This document shows, piece by piece, positions 42,929 through 50,822 of a stretch of DNA of 64,000 bases. Positions within the stretch are counted from its first letter, which is position 1; each line of letters begins with the position of its first letter. The position numbers and the translations under genes were made by a program. The stretch spans positions 1 to 64,000 of the forward strand of contig JAKSJP010000011.1 of the NCBI GenBank assembly GCA_024398105.1, in the 5' to 3' direction. The notes under the pieces are model-generated. The model was given only the letters and a program-made list of their open reading frames with translations. It did no database searches and was not told where the DNA came from. Source of the DNA: Bacteroidales bacterium (GTDB lineage Bacteria; Bacteroidota; Bacteroidia; Bacteroidales; UBA932).

Positions 42929-44356
42929 ATGAAAAAGCCTTACAGACATATAGTTCCCCTGCTGGCGATATCGTTCACGGCGCTGTTGCTCTATCAGGCA
43001 TACTGGCTTTTAGGGCTATTCCGCTCATCTTTGGAATCAAAGAAGGCAGAAGTAGAGTTCGCCCTCCAGAAGGCAGACTATTCAGAACTGATGGAAAGAC
43101 TTGGAGAACTCAGCAAGACGGATGATTCCGGTTCCATCAACATGGATGCCGGATGGATTGATGAGCCCAATAGCGCTGAAGTCAAGGTGAGCGTATACTC
43201 GGACACATTAAATGTCGAAACTTCTTCCAAAAGCGCCACGCTTACGATAAGCAGTGGTCCTGAGTCCAACTCCGACTATGCTTCCACGGCCAGCGAAGAA
43301 CTTGCCAACTACTATCAGCGTGGGCTTCACGCAGGCATAGATGCGTTTTCTGTAATCAACAAGGACAGACTTGCCTTTCTGCTTGATATCAACCTCTCCG
43401 AGATAGGTGTTGACTTGCCGCACAGATTGTCCATATATGATGTGGAAGGTATGATTGAAGAAGTATCGACAAAAGGTTACATCCCTTCCGTAAAGGCTGA
43501 ACAGTATGCCCTGGAGTATGGAATGAGCCCGGAAGAAAAATACATCCTTACCATTGAGCCCGTGGCACAGGTGGTGTTTCGCGGAATGGCAGGGGTGATT
43601 ACAGCTTCGCTTCTGGTCTTCTTAATGCTTTCATTTTCATTTGGTTTCCTTGTGCGCTCCATGCTTAGGCAGAAGAGTCTGGAAGAGATGAAAAGCGACT
43701 TTGTCAACAACATCACACACGAGTTAAAGACACCTGTTGCAGTTGCATACGCAGCCAATGACGCCCTCCTGAACCATGGTGCATCCAGCGACTCTGATAA
43801 GCTTCGGGAGTATCTGGAAATCGGGCAGCAGCAGCTGAAGAAACTGGAGGGAATGATAGAGCAGATACTTTCCATAGGTATGGAGAACCGCAAATCATTT
43901 GAACTGAGAAAGGAGGCTGTAGAACTCCTCCCGCTCATCCATTCATTGCTGGAACAGCACAGCCTCTGTCCTGCAAAACGCTGTGAGTTCAGCGTAGATA
44001 TCCCGGATGGGCTTAGAGTTGAAGCAGATCGATTCCATCTTGGAAATGTCATCAGCAACCTTATTGACAATGCCTTGAAGTATTCAGGCGATACGGTGTA
44101 CATCCGCATATCTGCAGCATCTGATGAGAAAGGGGTGAAGATTGTTATTCAGGACAATGGGATCGGCATCCCCCCGGACAAACAGAAACTTGTTTTTGAC
44201 AGATTCTACCGCGTTCCGACAGGTAATCTTCATGATGTGAAAGGTTATGGTCTTGGCCTATATTATGCGAAGACCATTATTGAAAAACATGGTGGTAGCA
44301 TCTTTCTGGAGAGCGAGCCGGGGAAAGGCAGTGTTTTCACAATATTATTTCCTTAA
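42929..44356 (+). CDS. Sensor histidine kinase
   Basis: A 475-residue membrane sensor kinase. Two membrane helices (about residues 7-28 and 213-240) enclose a periplasmic sensor of about 185 residues. The HisKA domain has the phospho-acceptor His264 in NNITHELKTPVAV. The ATPase domain has the N box NLIDNALKYS, G1 box DNGIGIPPDKQ, F box FDRFYR and G2 box GYGLGLYYAK. It phosphorylates the regulator encoded 2 bp downstream. The periplasmic part is rich in Ser/Thr/Glu and I recognise no ligand fold. An upstream in-frame start overlaps the promoter and is unlikely. Confidence 0.93.
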   Translation: MKKPYRHIVPLLAISFTALLLYQAYWLLGLFRSSLESKKAEVEFALQKADYSELMERLGELSKTDDSGSINMDAGWIDEPNSAEVKVSVYSDTLNVETSSKSATLTISSGPESNSDYASTASEELANYYQRGLHAGIDAFSVINKDRLAFLLDINLSEIGVDLPHRLSIYDVEGMIEEVSTKGYIPSVKAEQYALEYGMSPEEKYILTIEPVAQVVFRGMAGVITASLLVFLMLSFSFGFLVRSMLRQKSLEEMKSDFVNNITHELKTPVAVAYAANDALLNHGASSDSDKLREYLEIGQQQLKKLEGMIEQILSIGMENRKSFELRKEAVELLPLIHSLLEQHSLCPAKRCEFSVDIPDGLRVEADRFHLGNVISNLIDNALKYSGDTVYIRISAASDEKGVKIVIQDNGIGIPPDKQKLVFDRFYRVPTGNLHDVKGYGLGLYYAKTIIEKHGGSIFLESEPGKGSVFTILFP

Positions 44357-44358
44357 TT

Positions 44359-45057
44359 ATGAAGAATACAGTCATATTGCTGGTCGAAGACGAAAAAACC
44401 CTTGCAAATATCATATATGACACATTTCGCAGTAAGGGGTACGATATTGAGGTGGCATACGAAGGGGCGGAAGGTCTTAAGCGTTTCTACGAGATACATC
44501 CTGACATTCTTGTTACAGATGTCATGATGCCGCGCATCGACGGTTTCGACATGGTCCGACGCATAAGGAAAAATGATACGCACACCCCCGTGTTGTTTTT
44601 GACTGCGAAATCCTCTCCGGACGATGTCGTTGAAGGCTTTGAACTCGGTGCTAATGATTACCTTAAGAAACCATTCGCAATCCAGGAACTTGAGGTTCGT
44701 ATCAAGGCCCTCCTGGGCAAGGCCTACATAACATCCAAGAGTATACCGGAGCAGTCAGACTACATATTAGGAGATTATAACTTTTCTCCAGGAAGCCAGA
44801 AACTGACATATATACCCGATGGCAGCAGTACCGACCTCTCGCATCGTGAAAACGAAATCCTGCATTTCCTTTGCCGTGCAAACGGAGAGATAGCCCTTAC
44901 GCAGACTCTCCTTCTTGAAATCTGGGGAGACGATGACTTCTTCAATGCGCGTAGTCTCCAAGTATTTATCACAAAAATGAGGCATCATCTATCAAAAGAT
45001 TCCCGAATCAGAATTGTCAATGTCAGAGGGACTGGCTACAGACTGATACTTCCGTAA
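44359..45057 (+). CDS. OmpR-family response regulator
   Basis: A 232-residue regulator. The receiver domain has the acidic pair Glu10-Asp11, phospho-acceptor Asp54 in LVTDVMMPRIDGFD, Thr in FLTAKSS and Lys in YLKKPF. The C-terminal half is a winged helix of the OmpR/PhoB type (LSHRENEILHFL, SLQVFITKMRHHLS, VNVRGTGYRL). It starts 2 bp after the kinase stop. Its likely target is the divergent outer-membrane barrel gene, by position. Confidence 0.93.
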   Translation: MKNTVILLVEDEKTLANIIYDTFRSKGYDIEVAYEGAEGLKRFYEIHPDILVTDVMMPRIDGFDMVRRIRKNDTHTPVLFLTAKSSPDDVVEGFELGANDYLKKPFAIQELEVRIKALLGKAYITSKSIPEQSDYILGDYNFSPGSQKLTYIPDGSSTDLSHRENEILHFLCRANGEIALTQTLLLEIWGDDDFFNARSLQVFITKMRHHLSKDSRIRIVNVRGTGYRLILP

Positions 45058-45150
45058 TGGTACGATATGGCATAGTGCGTATATCCAGCCAGTTCCCATG
45101 AGTCTTGTTGGCAGGCCGAAACAAATAGGTCCCTGATGAAAATGGCAACC

Positions 45151-46290
45151 TCAGTGCCAGTTATTCTTCAGCCAGTTGCGGACTGGCTCATCATATAGCT
45201 TAAGCGCAGCGTAAGAGACAAAAAGGGCAAGCATGAAGGTTCCGGCCGCGACTATGACATGGACCGATACAGGAAGTCCGGGGTGGTTCTGCACCCATGC
45301 ATGCTGGATGAATACAAATGGATAATGCGTGATGTATAGCGGAAACGATATCTCTCCGCAGAAGCGGCACAGACTCGACATTCTTTTTCCTGATATCCTG
45401 CTGCCGGCAGCAACCGACACGATCAAAGGCATTACCAGCAGGATCATCACGCTGTTGAAAAGACCTTCCGCCATCATGTTGTATCCACCCAGGAACGGCA
45501 CGTTGAACAAAACAACGATAGCAAGAGAACACCAGAAGAATGCATTCTTTACACTGACTGTCCACCCCATCCTCGATATGAGCAGACCTGCCAGGAAAGG
45601 ATAAGCAAGCCTCGTGAAGCCTAAGTATACGCCTTGCCCCGTGAGAGACCATCCTCCGAGAATGGCATTCGGAGTCTCATAGCCATCCAGCATTCCGAAA
45701 ATATTCATGTCCATGGCAACGTCAAGGGTGAGAAAAGCTGCCATGATCATAAGTATGGCGATTGCGATCTTCGGAAGTTTTCTAAGAATGAATGCGTATA
45801 TGATATTTGCGAGGTATTCGTACATCAGAGTCCATGTCGGACCGTTCAGAGCCGAGACCTCTCCCGTTCCGCGGATATCCATGCACGGCAGCAACGGCAG
45901 CATCAGCATGTTGATCAGCATCACTATGAGCAGCTGTCCGGCGCCCGTGTCCTTGACAAGAGGAAAATCAGCACAGTCCTGGAAGTAGAAGCATATGACT
46001 CCGATGAGGACACCGAAAATGACCATGGGATGAAGTCTGGTCAGCCTGCGCTTGAAGAAGGACCAGGTGCTCATCCTGTCCCATCGGTCGTCGTACGCAT
46101 ATCCGATTACGAAACCGGAAAGGGCGAAGAAGAAATCTACGGCAAGATACCCATGGTTGACCATGGCATCAGCATAGCTTGTCATATATACCTCACATAG
46201 ATGATATGCCACGACCATGAGAGCAGCCACGCCTCTCAGACCGTCCAATATCTCATATCTTGGCTTTGATTCAATATAAGAACTCATCAT
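45151..46290 (-). CDS. Acyltransferase family 3 (OafA-like) membrane protein
   Basis: A 379-residue integral membrane protein with about ten helices. Family marks are ILDGLRGVAALMVVAYHL near the N-terminus (the catalytic-type His in the YHL segment) and NHGYLAVDFFFALSGFVIGY, plus the FFKRRLTRLHP basic stretch. It transfers acetyl or another acyl group to a sugar of the cell surface. A promoter lies upstream. It is convergent with the response regulator, 93 bp apart; that gap shows nothing recognisable. Confidence 0.9.
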   Translation of the reverse strand: MMSSYIESKPRYEILDGLRGVAALMVVAYHLCEVYMTSYADAMVNHGYLAVDFFFALSGFVIGYAYDDRWDRMSTWSFFKRRLTRLHPMVIFGVLIGVICFYFQDCADFPLVKDTGAGQLLIVMLINMLMLPLLPCMDIRGTGEVSALNGPTWTLMYEYLANIIYAFILRKLPKIAIAILMIMAAFLTLDVAMDMNIFGMLDGYETPNAILGGWSLTGQGVYLGFTRLAYPFLAGLLISRMGWTVSVKNAFFWCSLAIVVLFNVPFLGGYNMMAEGLFNSVMILLVMPLIVSVAAGSRISGKRMSSLCRFCGEISFPLYITHYPFVFIQHAWVQNHPGLPVSVHVIVAAGTFMLALFVSYAALKLYDEPVRNWLKNNWH

Positions 46291-46313
46291 TGCTTCCGTC
46301 TTTTCGTGATATG

Positions 46314-46321
46314 CAAAAGTA
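46314..46321 (-). promoter_or_regulatory. Promoter -7 element of the acyltransferase gene
   Basis: On the minus strand it is TACTTTTG, 23 nt before the start codon at 46290. Confidence 0.55.
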
Positions 46322-46358
46322 ATTGTTCCGGCAGGAATGCCTTTGATGAATATTGTAT

Positions 46359-46366
46359 TATATTTG
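46359..46366 (+). promoter_or_regulatory. Promoter -7 element of the AraC-family gene
   Basis: TATATTTG, 19 nt before the ATG at 46386. It lies 38 bp from the divergent acyltransferase promoter, so the regulator could control both. Confidence 0.6.
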
Positions 46367-46385
46367 CCTAAAATTCACATTAATT

Positions 46386-47246
46386 ATGAAAAATGTCGTC
46401 TGCTACGAACGTGTCGTGATTCCGGATGGATGCTCCTTTCTTGCACGATATGACCAGGAAGCCACCATCGAGACATTGGAACTCCACGCACACCCGGAAT
46501 ACGAATTTCAGTTCACTTTCAGCGGATATGGAATCAGGACACTCGGGGAGGTCATCGAGCCTTTCAAAGAGATGGAGGTGCTTCTCATACCTGGAGGTAT
46601 GCCTCACAACTGGGTCTATAAGAACCCGGAAAGCGTAAGGATCCAGGAGTACAGTGTACAGTTTCCAATTGAAATCGTGACTGAAGCCCTGGCCGCCTTC
46701 CCTGAAATGAAAGGTGTTGTATCCTTTTTCAGCGGGCTTGATCACGCCGTTGAGATAAGAGGTGAAGAGGCTGCCCATATCTCCTCGTTGATGATTGCCA
46801 TGATTTCAATGGATCCTGAGACGAGGCTCCTCTCATTACTGGAAATGCTTGTGGCATCCTATAAATGCTGGGATAAGCGCAACATTTCTCATGAACCCGT
46901 CATTCCGGATGAAGCGTCTTCCTATGATAAGATTCATAAAGTCTTGGAATACATGGAAGATCACTTGTCGGAGTCCCTGAGCCTTGAGAAGGTCGCCGGT
47001 GTTTTCTGCATGAGCAAGACTGCTTTCTGCAACTTTTTCAAACGAAAGGCAGGCAAGACTTTTATCTTCGCTCTCAACGAGATGAGAATAAACAGGTCTT
47101 GCATGATGCTGACGGGAAATCCGGAAATGTCAATCGCACAGATTGCCTATTCGGTCGGCTACTGTTCTCCTGCGCATTTCAGCAGAATCTTCAAGCACTT
47201 CAGAGGCAATTCTCCCAATGACTACCGAGTCAAGTTGCGAAGGTAA
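46386..47246 (+). CDS. AraC-family transcriptional regulator
   Basis: A 286-residue regulator. The N-terminal part is a cupin-like sensor (HAHPEYEFQFTFSGYG, VLLIPGGMPHNWVY), the C-terminal 100 residues the double helix-turn-helix: LSLEKVAGVFCMSKTAFCNFFKRKAG and MSIAQIAYSVGYCSPAHFSRIFKHF (first 20 residues of each are diagnostic), then RGNSPNDYR. The cupin suggests a small sugar or similar ligand. It is divergent from the acyltransferase gene. The ATG at 46386 is the first one after the promoter. Confidence 0.9.
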   Translation: MKNVVCYERVVIPDGCSFLARYDQEATIETLELHAHPEYEFQFTFSGYGIRTLGEVIEPFKEMEVLLIPGGMPHNWVYKNPESVRIQEYSVQFPIEIVTEALAAFPEMKGVVSFFSGLDHAVEIRGEEAAHISSLMIAMISMDPETRLLSLLEMLVASYKCWDKRNISHEPVIPDEASSYDKIHKVLEYMEDHLSESLSLEKVAGVFCMSKTAFCNFFKRKAGKTFIFALNEMRINRSCMMLTGNPEMSIAQIAYSVGYCSPAHFSRIFKHFRGNSPNDYRVKLRR

Positions 47247-47299
47247 AAAGTCCGCGTTCACGCAACGCAGGGAGATGGTAGGGGATAGTGACGGGGTTC

Positions 47300-48439
47300 C
47301 TAGTGCGACGAATGCAGGGTTATCTTGATGACTTCAGGCCATGCGCCGAAGCGGAACGCGACATTCCCACCGCTACCCGTCGAGACGTAGAGCTTCCTGT
47401 CGCCGTCTTCATAGAGGCCTCCCCATTCCTTGTAGGCGAATCGTGACGGGGAGAATCCAAGGACCTTGAACTGCATTGCGTGGGTATGTCCGGACAGGGT
47501 CAGGTCTATGTCCGTGTCAGGAAGGACCGACCTTCTCCAGTGGGTAGGGTCATGGCTCAGAAGGACCTTGAAGTCAGCGCCGTCCGTACCGCTCTGCGCC
47601 TTGTCCAGGTCTGCATACTGAGGGAAGGGAGGTGTGCCGTCGTTCTCCACACCGATGATGGCAAGGGTGTCCGCACCTCTCGAGACCAGGGCGTTCTCGT
47701 TAAGAAGGAGCTTCCATCCGAAGCTTCTCTCCATTTCCTGGAGGATCCCGATGTTGCGGTGGATCCCTTCAGGGGTATGGTCGCTTCCGTACATGCAGTA
47801 GTCATGGTTACCCATGATGCTGAATACTCCGTCCCTCGCTTTCAGTGTGGAAAGCATCTCCTTGAACGGTCCGAGCTCGACAGGGCTTCCGTTGACGATG
47901 TCGCCTGTGAAGACGATCGCATCTGCATCGGCCTGGTTCGCGAGATCGATCTCCTTACGGATGGTCTGAGGGTGAGGTCTGTATGTCCCGAGATGCCAGT
48001 CGGAAAGATGGACTATGGTATAGCCGTCGAAAGACTCCGGAAGGTCCTTGAAATGCAGGTCGACCTCCTTGACGACAGGGTTCTTCCATCCTATGGTCAT
48101 TCCATAGGCCGAGCAGGCCAGGAACAGCACTCCGAGCGTCGCACCAGCAGTATTGAGCGCTCCCTGAAGATGCAGGAGCCTGCCAAGGAGAGACAGGACG
48201 GTGAAGAGCAGCTTGGGAAGGAAGAAGCAGAGTATGACTGCGAAGAACAGCTTCATCGCCCAGTTGCTTTCTGCCCCACCGCTCTGAAGACCTGCTATGC
48301 TGAAGAAGAACAGGATGGTAGGCAACCACTGCAGCAGCTTGACGTACATGGAGGAATCCTTCAGGAAAGACCTGGTTATGTACATGTCAGGAAGGACTGC
48401 GACTGCGGTCAGGACAATTATCGGAAGAAGAAAACGCAT
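47300..48439 (-). CDS. Membrane-anchored metallophosphoesterase (YkuE-like)
   Basis: A 379-residue protein with four N-terminal membrane helices (about residues 2-130) and a calcineurin-type phosphoesterase domain. All metal motifs are present: HLSDWHLG (DxH), FTGDIVN (GD), MGNHDY (GNHD), LSHDP, and LSGHTHAMQ (GHTH). The membrane part plus this domain resembles the YaeI/YkuE type, some of which remove headgroups from lipids such as UDP-diacylglucosamine-like compounds; specific activity is unknown. The ATG at 48439 begins the first hydrophobic helix. Confidence 0.88.
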   Translation of the reverse strand: MRFLLPIIVLTAVAVLPDMYITRSFLKDSSMYVKLLQWLPTILFFFSIAGLQSGGAESNWAMKLFFAVILCFFLPKLLFTVLSLLGRLLHLQGALNTAGATLGVLFLACSAYGMTIGWKNPVVKEVDLHFKDLPESFDGYTIVHLSDWHLGTYRPHPQTIRKEIDLANQADADAIVFTGDIVNGSPVELGPFKEMLSTLKARDGVFSIMGNHDYCMYGSDHTPEGIHRNIGILQEMERSFGWKLLLNENALVSRGADTLAIIGVENDGTPPFPQYADLDKAQSGTDGADFKVLLSHDPTHWRRSVLPDTDIDLTLSGHTHAMQFKVLGFSPSRFAYKEWGGLYEDGDRKLYVSTGSGGNVAFRFGAWPEVIKITLHSSH

Positions 48440-48495
48440 TCGGATGGGATCTGGGGATATATCATTGTAAAGATACTCAAATAATTTTTTAGTTG

Positions 48496-48503
48496 TATAT
48501 TTG
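48496..48503 (+). promoter_or_regulatory. Promoter -7 element, nearly leaderless gene
   Basis: TATATTTG ends 5 nt before the ATG at 48509. Confidence 0.65.
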
Positions 48504-48508
48504 ATGAC

Positions 48509-49648
48509 ATGTTCAACAAGCAAGATATATCACGTAATACCTGCCAGCTGACAGGAGCGCAGGCAAGAAAAGGATACGACTGGTGGTGGCATTCTTTCAC
48601 AGGATATGATGCGCAGACCGGGGAGGCGCGTCCTTTCTTCATAGAGTTCTTCCTGTGCAATCCGGCCTTGGGAGGATCCGATCCCGTCTTCGGGCAGATA
48701 CCTGGGAACAAGGAGAAAGGCATCAGGCCTTCGTACCTTATGGTCAAGGCCGGAAGCTGGGGCGAAGATGCGGCTCAGCTTCACCGCTTCTTCGGATGGG
48801 AGAAGATACATGTCGACATGGGCTGCCCGTTCAGCATCGAAGCCGGTGACTGCAGGATGGGGGAGACCTTTACTGAAGGCAGTGTCTGCGTGGGCATGGA
48901 CGAATGCATCGACCATCCGGAGTGGATGTGCCAGTCCGGTGAGATGTCATGGAATCTGAGGATTTCGAAGAAGACTGCGTTCAACGTAGGCTTCGGAGCA
49001 GGTAAGATCTTCCGTAGGCTCCAGCTTTTCGAGATGTTCTGGCACGCAGAGGGCATGGCGACTGCCTATGAGGGATACGTGATGTGGAACGGACGCAGGT
49101 ACGTTGTCCGTCCTGAGGACTGCTACGGCTATGCCGACAAGAACTGGGGCAAGGACTTCACCAGCCCATGGGTATGGCTTTCCTCATGCAATCTGACCAG
49201 TGAGATAACCGGAAGAAAGCTGACCGATTCCGTATTCGACATAGGCGGAGGCCGTCCGAAGTGCGGTCCTGTCGTCCTTGACAGGAAGCTCCTTTCCGCT
49301 TTCTGGTATGAAGGCCGAGGTTATGAGTTCAACTTCTCCAAGTTCTGGACCTTCTGCAGAACCAGGTTCGACTGCAGGGAGACAGACACACAGATCATAT
49401 GGCATGTGGACCAGAGGACATGGCGTAGCCGCATGGTAACCGACATCACCTGCGAGAAGAAGGACATGCTTCTGGTGAATTACGAGGCTCCGAACGGACT
49501 GAAACTCCATAACCGCCTCTGGAACGGCGGAAATGGCAAGGGCACTGTCCTTCTTTACCACAAAGGCAGGCTCATTGACCGGATCCACGCAGAAAACATC
49601 GGCTGCGAATGGGGAGAATATGGGATGGATGTGGCAGAAAAGATGTAG
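48509..49648 (+). CDS. Tocopherol-cyclase-like protein
   Basis: A 379-residue protein without signal peptide. The best-conserved segment is GYVMWNGRRYVV with CYGYADKNWGKDF and SPWVWLSSCNL, which matches the tocopherol cyclase family (PF14249), whose plant and cyanobacterial members close the chromanol ring of vitamin E. The N-terminal DWWWHSFTGYDAQTGEARPFFIEFF also fits the lipocalin-like first half. A bacterium of this group is not known to make tocopherol, and no homogentisate pathway is nearby, so this family member probably acts on another lipid or quinone. It has a leaderless-type promoter and stands alone. Confidence 0.75.
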   Translation: MFNKQDISRNTCQLTGAQARKGYDWWWHSFTGYDAQTGEARPFFIEFFLCNPALGGSDPVFGQIPGNKEKGIRPSYLMVKAGSWGEDAAQLHRFFGWEKIHVDMGCPFSIEAGDCRMGETFTEGSVCVGMDECIDHPEWMCQSGEMSWNLRISKKTAFNVGFGAGKIFRRLQLFEMFWHAEGMATAYEGYVMWNGRRYVVRPEDCYGYADKNWGKDFTSPWVWLSSCNLTSEITGRKLTDSVFDIGGGRPKCGPVVLDRKLLSAFWYEGRGYEFNFSKFWTFCRTRFDCRETDTQIIWHVDQRTWRSRMVTDITCEKKDMLLVNYEAPNGLKLHNRLWNGGNGKGTVLLYHKGRLIDRIHAENIGCEWGEYGMDVAEKM

Positions 49649-49735
49649 TCTCCTTGTCTAGAAAGATTATTCAATCACAGAAAGCGAGACGTTTCCAAAG
49701 CTGATCTACGATATTTCCATATCTTTTCATCCAAC

Positions 49736-49852
49736 ATGAATCCTATCAGCATACGCCTGCTCAGTCAGCAGCTTATAGCACCGCAGTTCTCGAAGCCGAA
49801 ATGCGCACAAAAAACCGTCACTGAAACTGCTAGATGTAGTTCGCGTGCTTGA
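49736..49852 (+). pseudogene. Truncated N-terminus of an AlkZ-like winged-helix gene
   Basis: The frame begins MNPISIRLLSQQLIAPQFSK. From memory, the winged-helix DNA-glycosylase family (AlkZ/YcaQ-like, PF06224) starts with a very similar N-[IV]xxxRLLxQQLxxPQF line. After about 20 codons the similarity ends and a short unrelated tail reaches a stop. TATCTTTT, close to the promoter consensus, lies at 49720. So the promoter and first codons of a gene remain, and the body is deleted. Confidence 0.55.
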
Positions 49853-50206
49853 CTTCAATCAAAGGATTGACCTTGGTCAGCTGGGCGACGATGAGATCCG
49901 CGTTCTCCTTCGAGATCCTCATGTCCATGAAACCTACTCCGCTGTCGTGGATCTGCAGTGAACGGAACCTGCCTTTCTTGCTTTCCTTGTAGGTTATCGT
50001 AGTCAACTTCGATATCTTCATCGGATACTTCTTCTGCTCACTGGAGGTAATCGTGTCTGCTTCTTCGTCTATGGTAGCATAAAATGCCTGAAATTTCCAA
50101 GTTTATCAGACAGCATATCTGTCAGAGTGAAATCCTGGGCGGATATCTTAGGACAGCATATCAATGCAAACAGCAGTAAAAGGAAGAAGTGTCGGTATTT
50201 TTTCAT
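49830..50206 (-). pseudogene. Frameshifted small secreted protein
   Basis: From the ATG at 50206 a signal peptide (MKKYRHFFLLLLFALICC then PKISAQ) leads into DFTLTDMLSDKLGNF and a stop (TAG) soon after. In the next frame the reading continues as KFQAFYATIDEEADTITSSE and on to the end VKHANYI at 49830. Adding one A in the AAATTT run near 50091-50096 would restore one protein of about 120 residues. Either the gene is recently broken or the read has an error. The C-terminal 63 codons alone look like an ORF but lack an export signal. A good promoter (50214-50221) still precedes it. Confidence 0.7.
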
Positions 50207-50213
50207 GGTGATA

Positions 50214-50221
50214 CAAATCTA
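50214..50221 (-). promoter_or_regulatory. Promoter -7 element of the frameshifted gene
   Basis: On the minus strand it is TAGATTTG, 7 nt before the ATG at 50206. Confidence 0.55.
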
Positions 50222-50266
50222 ACAATTCATCTTCGTAAATTTGACTGACGAAACGAAGAAAACTGA

Positions 50267-50671
50267 ATAGAGGAAAGCCTAAAGGTCATACGTGACATCT
50301 TCACCAACGACAGGACCTGGGCGATAACCTTGAAGGAGACAGGCGAGGCCATCGGCTGCATGGGATACTATGTACATGGTGAGAGCAACATCGAGATAGG
50401 CGAGGAGGATGCCGAGATCGGCTACTGGCTTGCCAAGCCGTACTGGAACCAGGGGCTGTGCACAGAAGCTCTCCGCGCCATGATTGACTATTGCTTCAAC
50501 GTCAAGGGATTCCTGACGCTATGGTCCGACTTCTTCGTGGACAATCCTGCTTCGGGAAGAGTCATGGAGAAATGTGGTTTCGTAGATACCGGCAGGGAGA
50601 ACATGTGCAGCCATCTCTGCCATGGAGATGACCGTCCGGTCCATATCATGAGGCTGGATTATGCATTATGA
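50267..50671 (+). pseudogene. 5'-truncated GNAT acetyltransferase (RimJ/RimL-like)
   Basis: The open frame runs from just after a stop at 50264-50266 to 50671. It encodes IEESLKVIRDIFTNDRTWAI and then KETGEAIGCMGYY, YWLAKPYWNQGLCTEALRAM, NPASGRVMEKCGFVDTG and HIMRLDY, the C-terminal two thirds of a RimJ-type GNAT. The first about 40-60 residues with an ordinary start codon are missing; the only starts are internal (such as the TTG at 50330). It follows directly on the frameshifted gene in a stretch of decayed sequence. Confidence 0.7.
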
Positions 50672-50792
50672 AACTGCTAAGAAGCATTGAGCTGGGCTGA
50701 AATCCCTAGAAAAATGTTCCAATATACCTGTTTTATCAATTTACCGGGGCTGTTTCCGGCGAATTGATAAAGAGGTTCGTGACGTGTGTGCG

Positions 50793-50800
50793 TAGATTTG
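50793..50800 (+). promoter_or_regulatory. Promoter -7 element of the BACON/M64 gene
   Basis: TAGATTTG, 22 nt before the ATG at 50823. Confidence 0.6.
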
Positions 50801-50822
50801 TATATATACGATATATAGAAGT

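Noticed and set aside
47480-48484. A 334-codon plus-strand frame opposite the metallophosphoesterase
   Set aside because: The minus frame carries five intact metal motifs and membrane helices; the plus frame has none.
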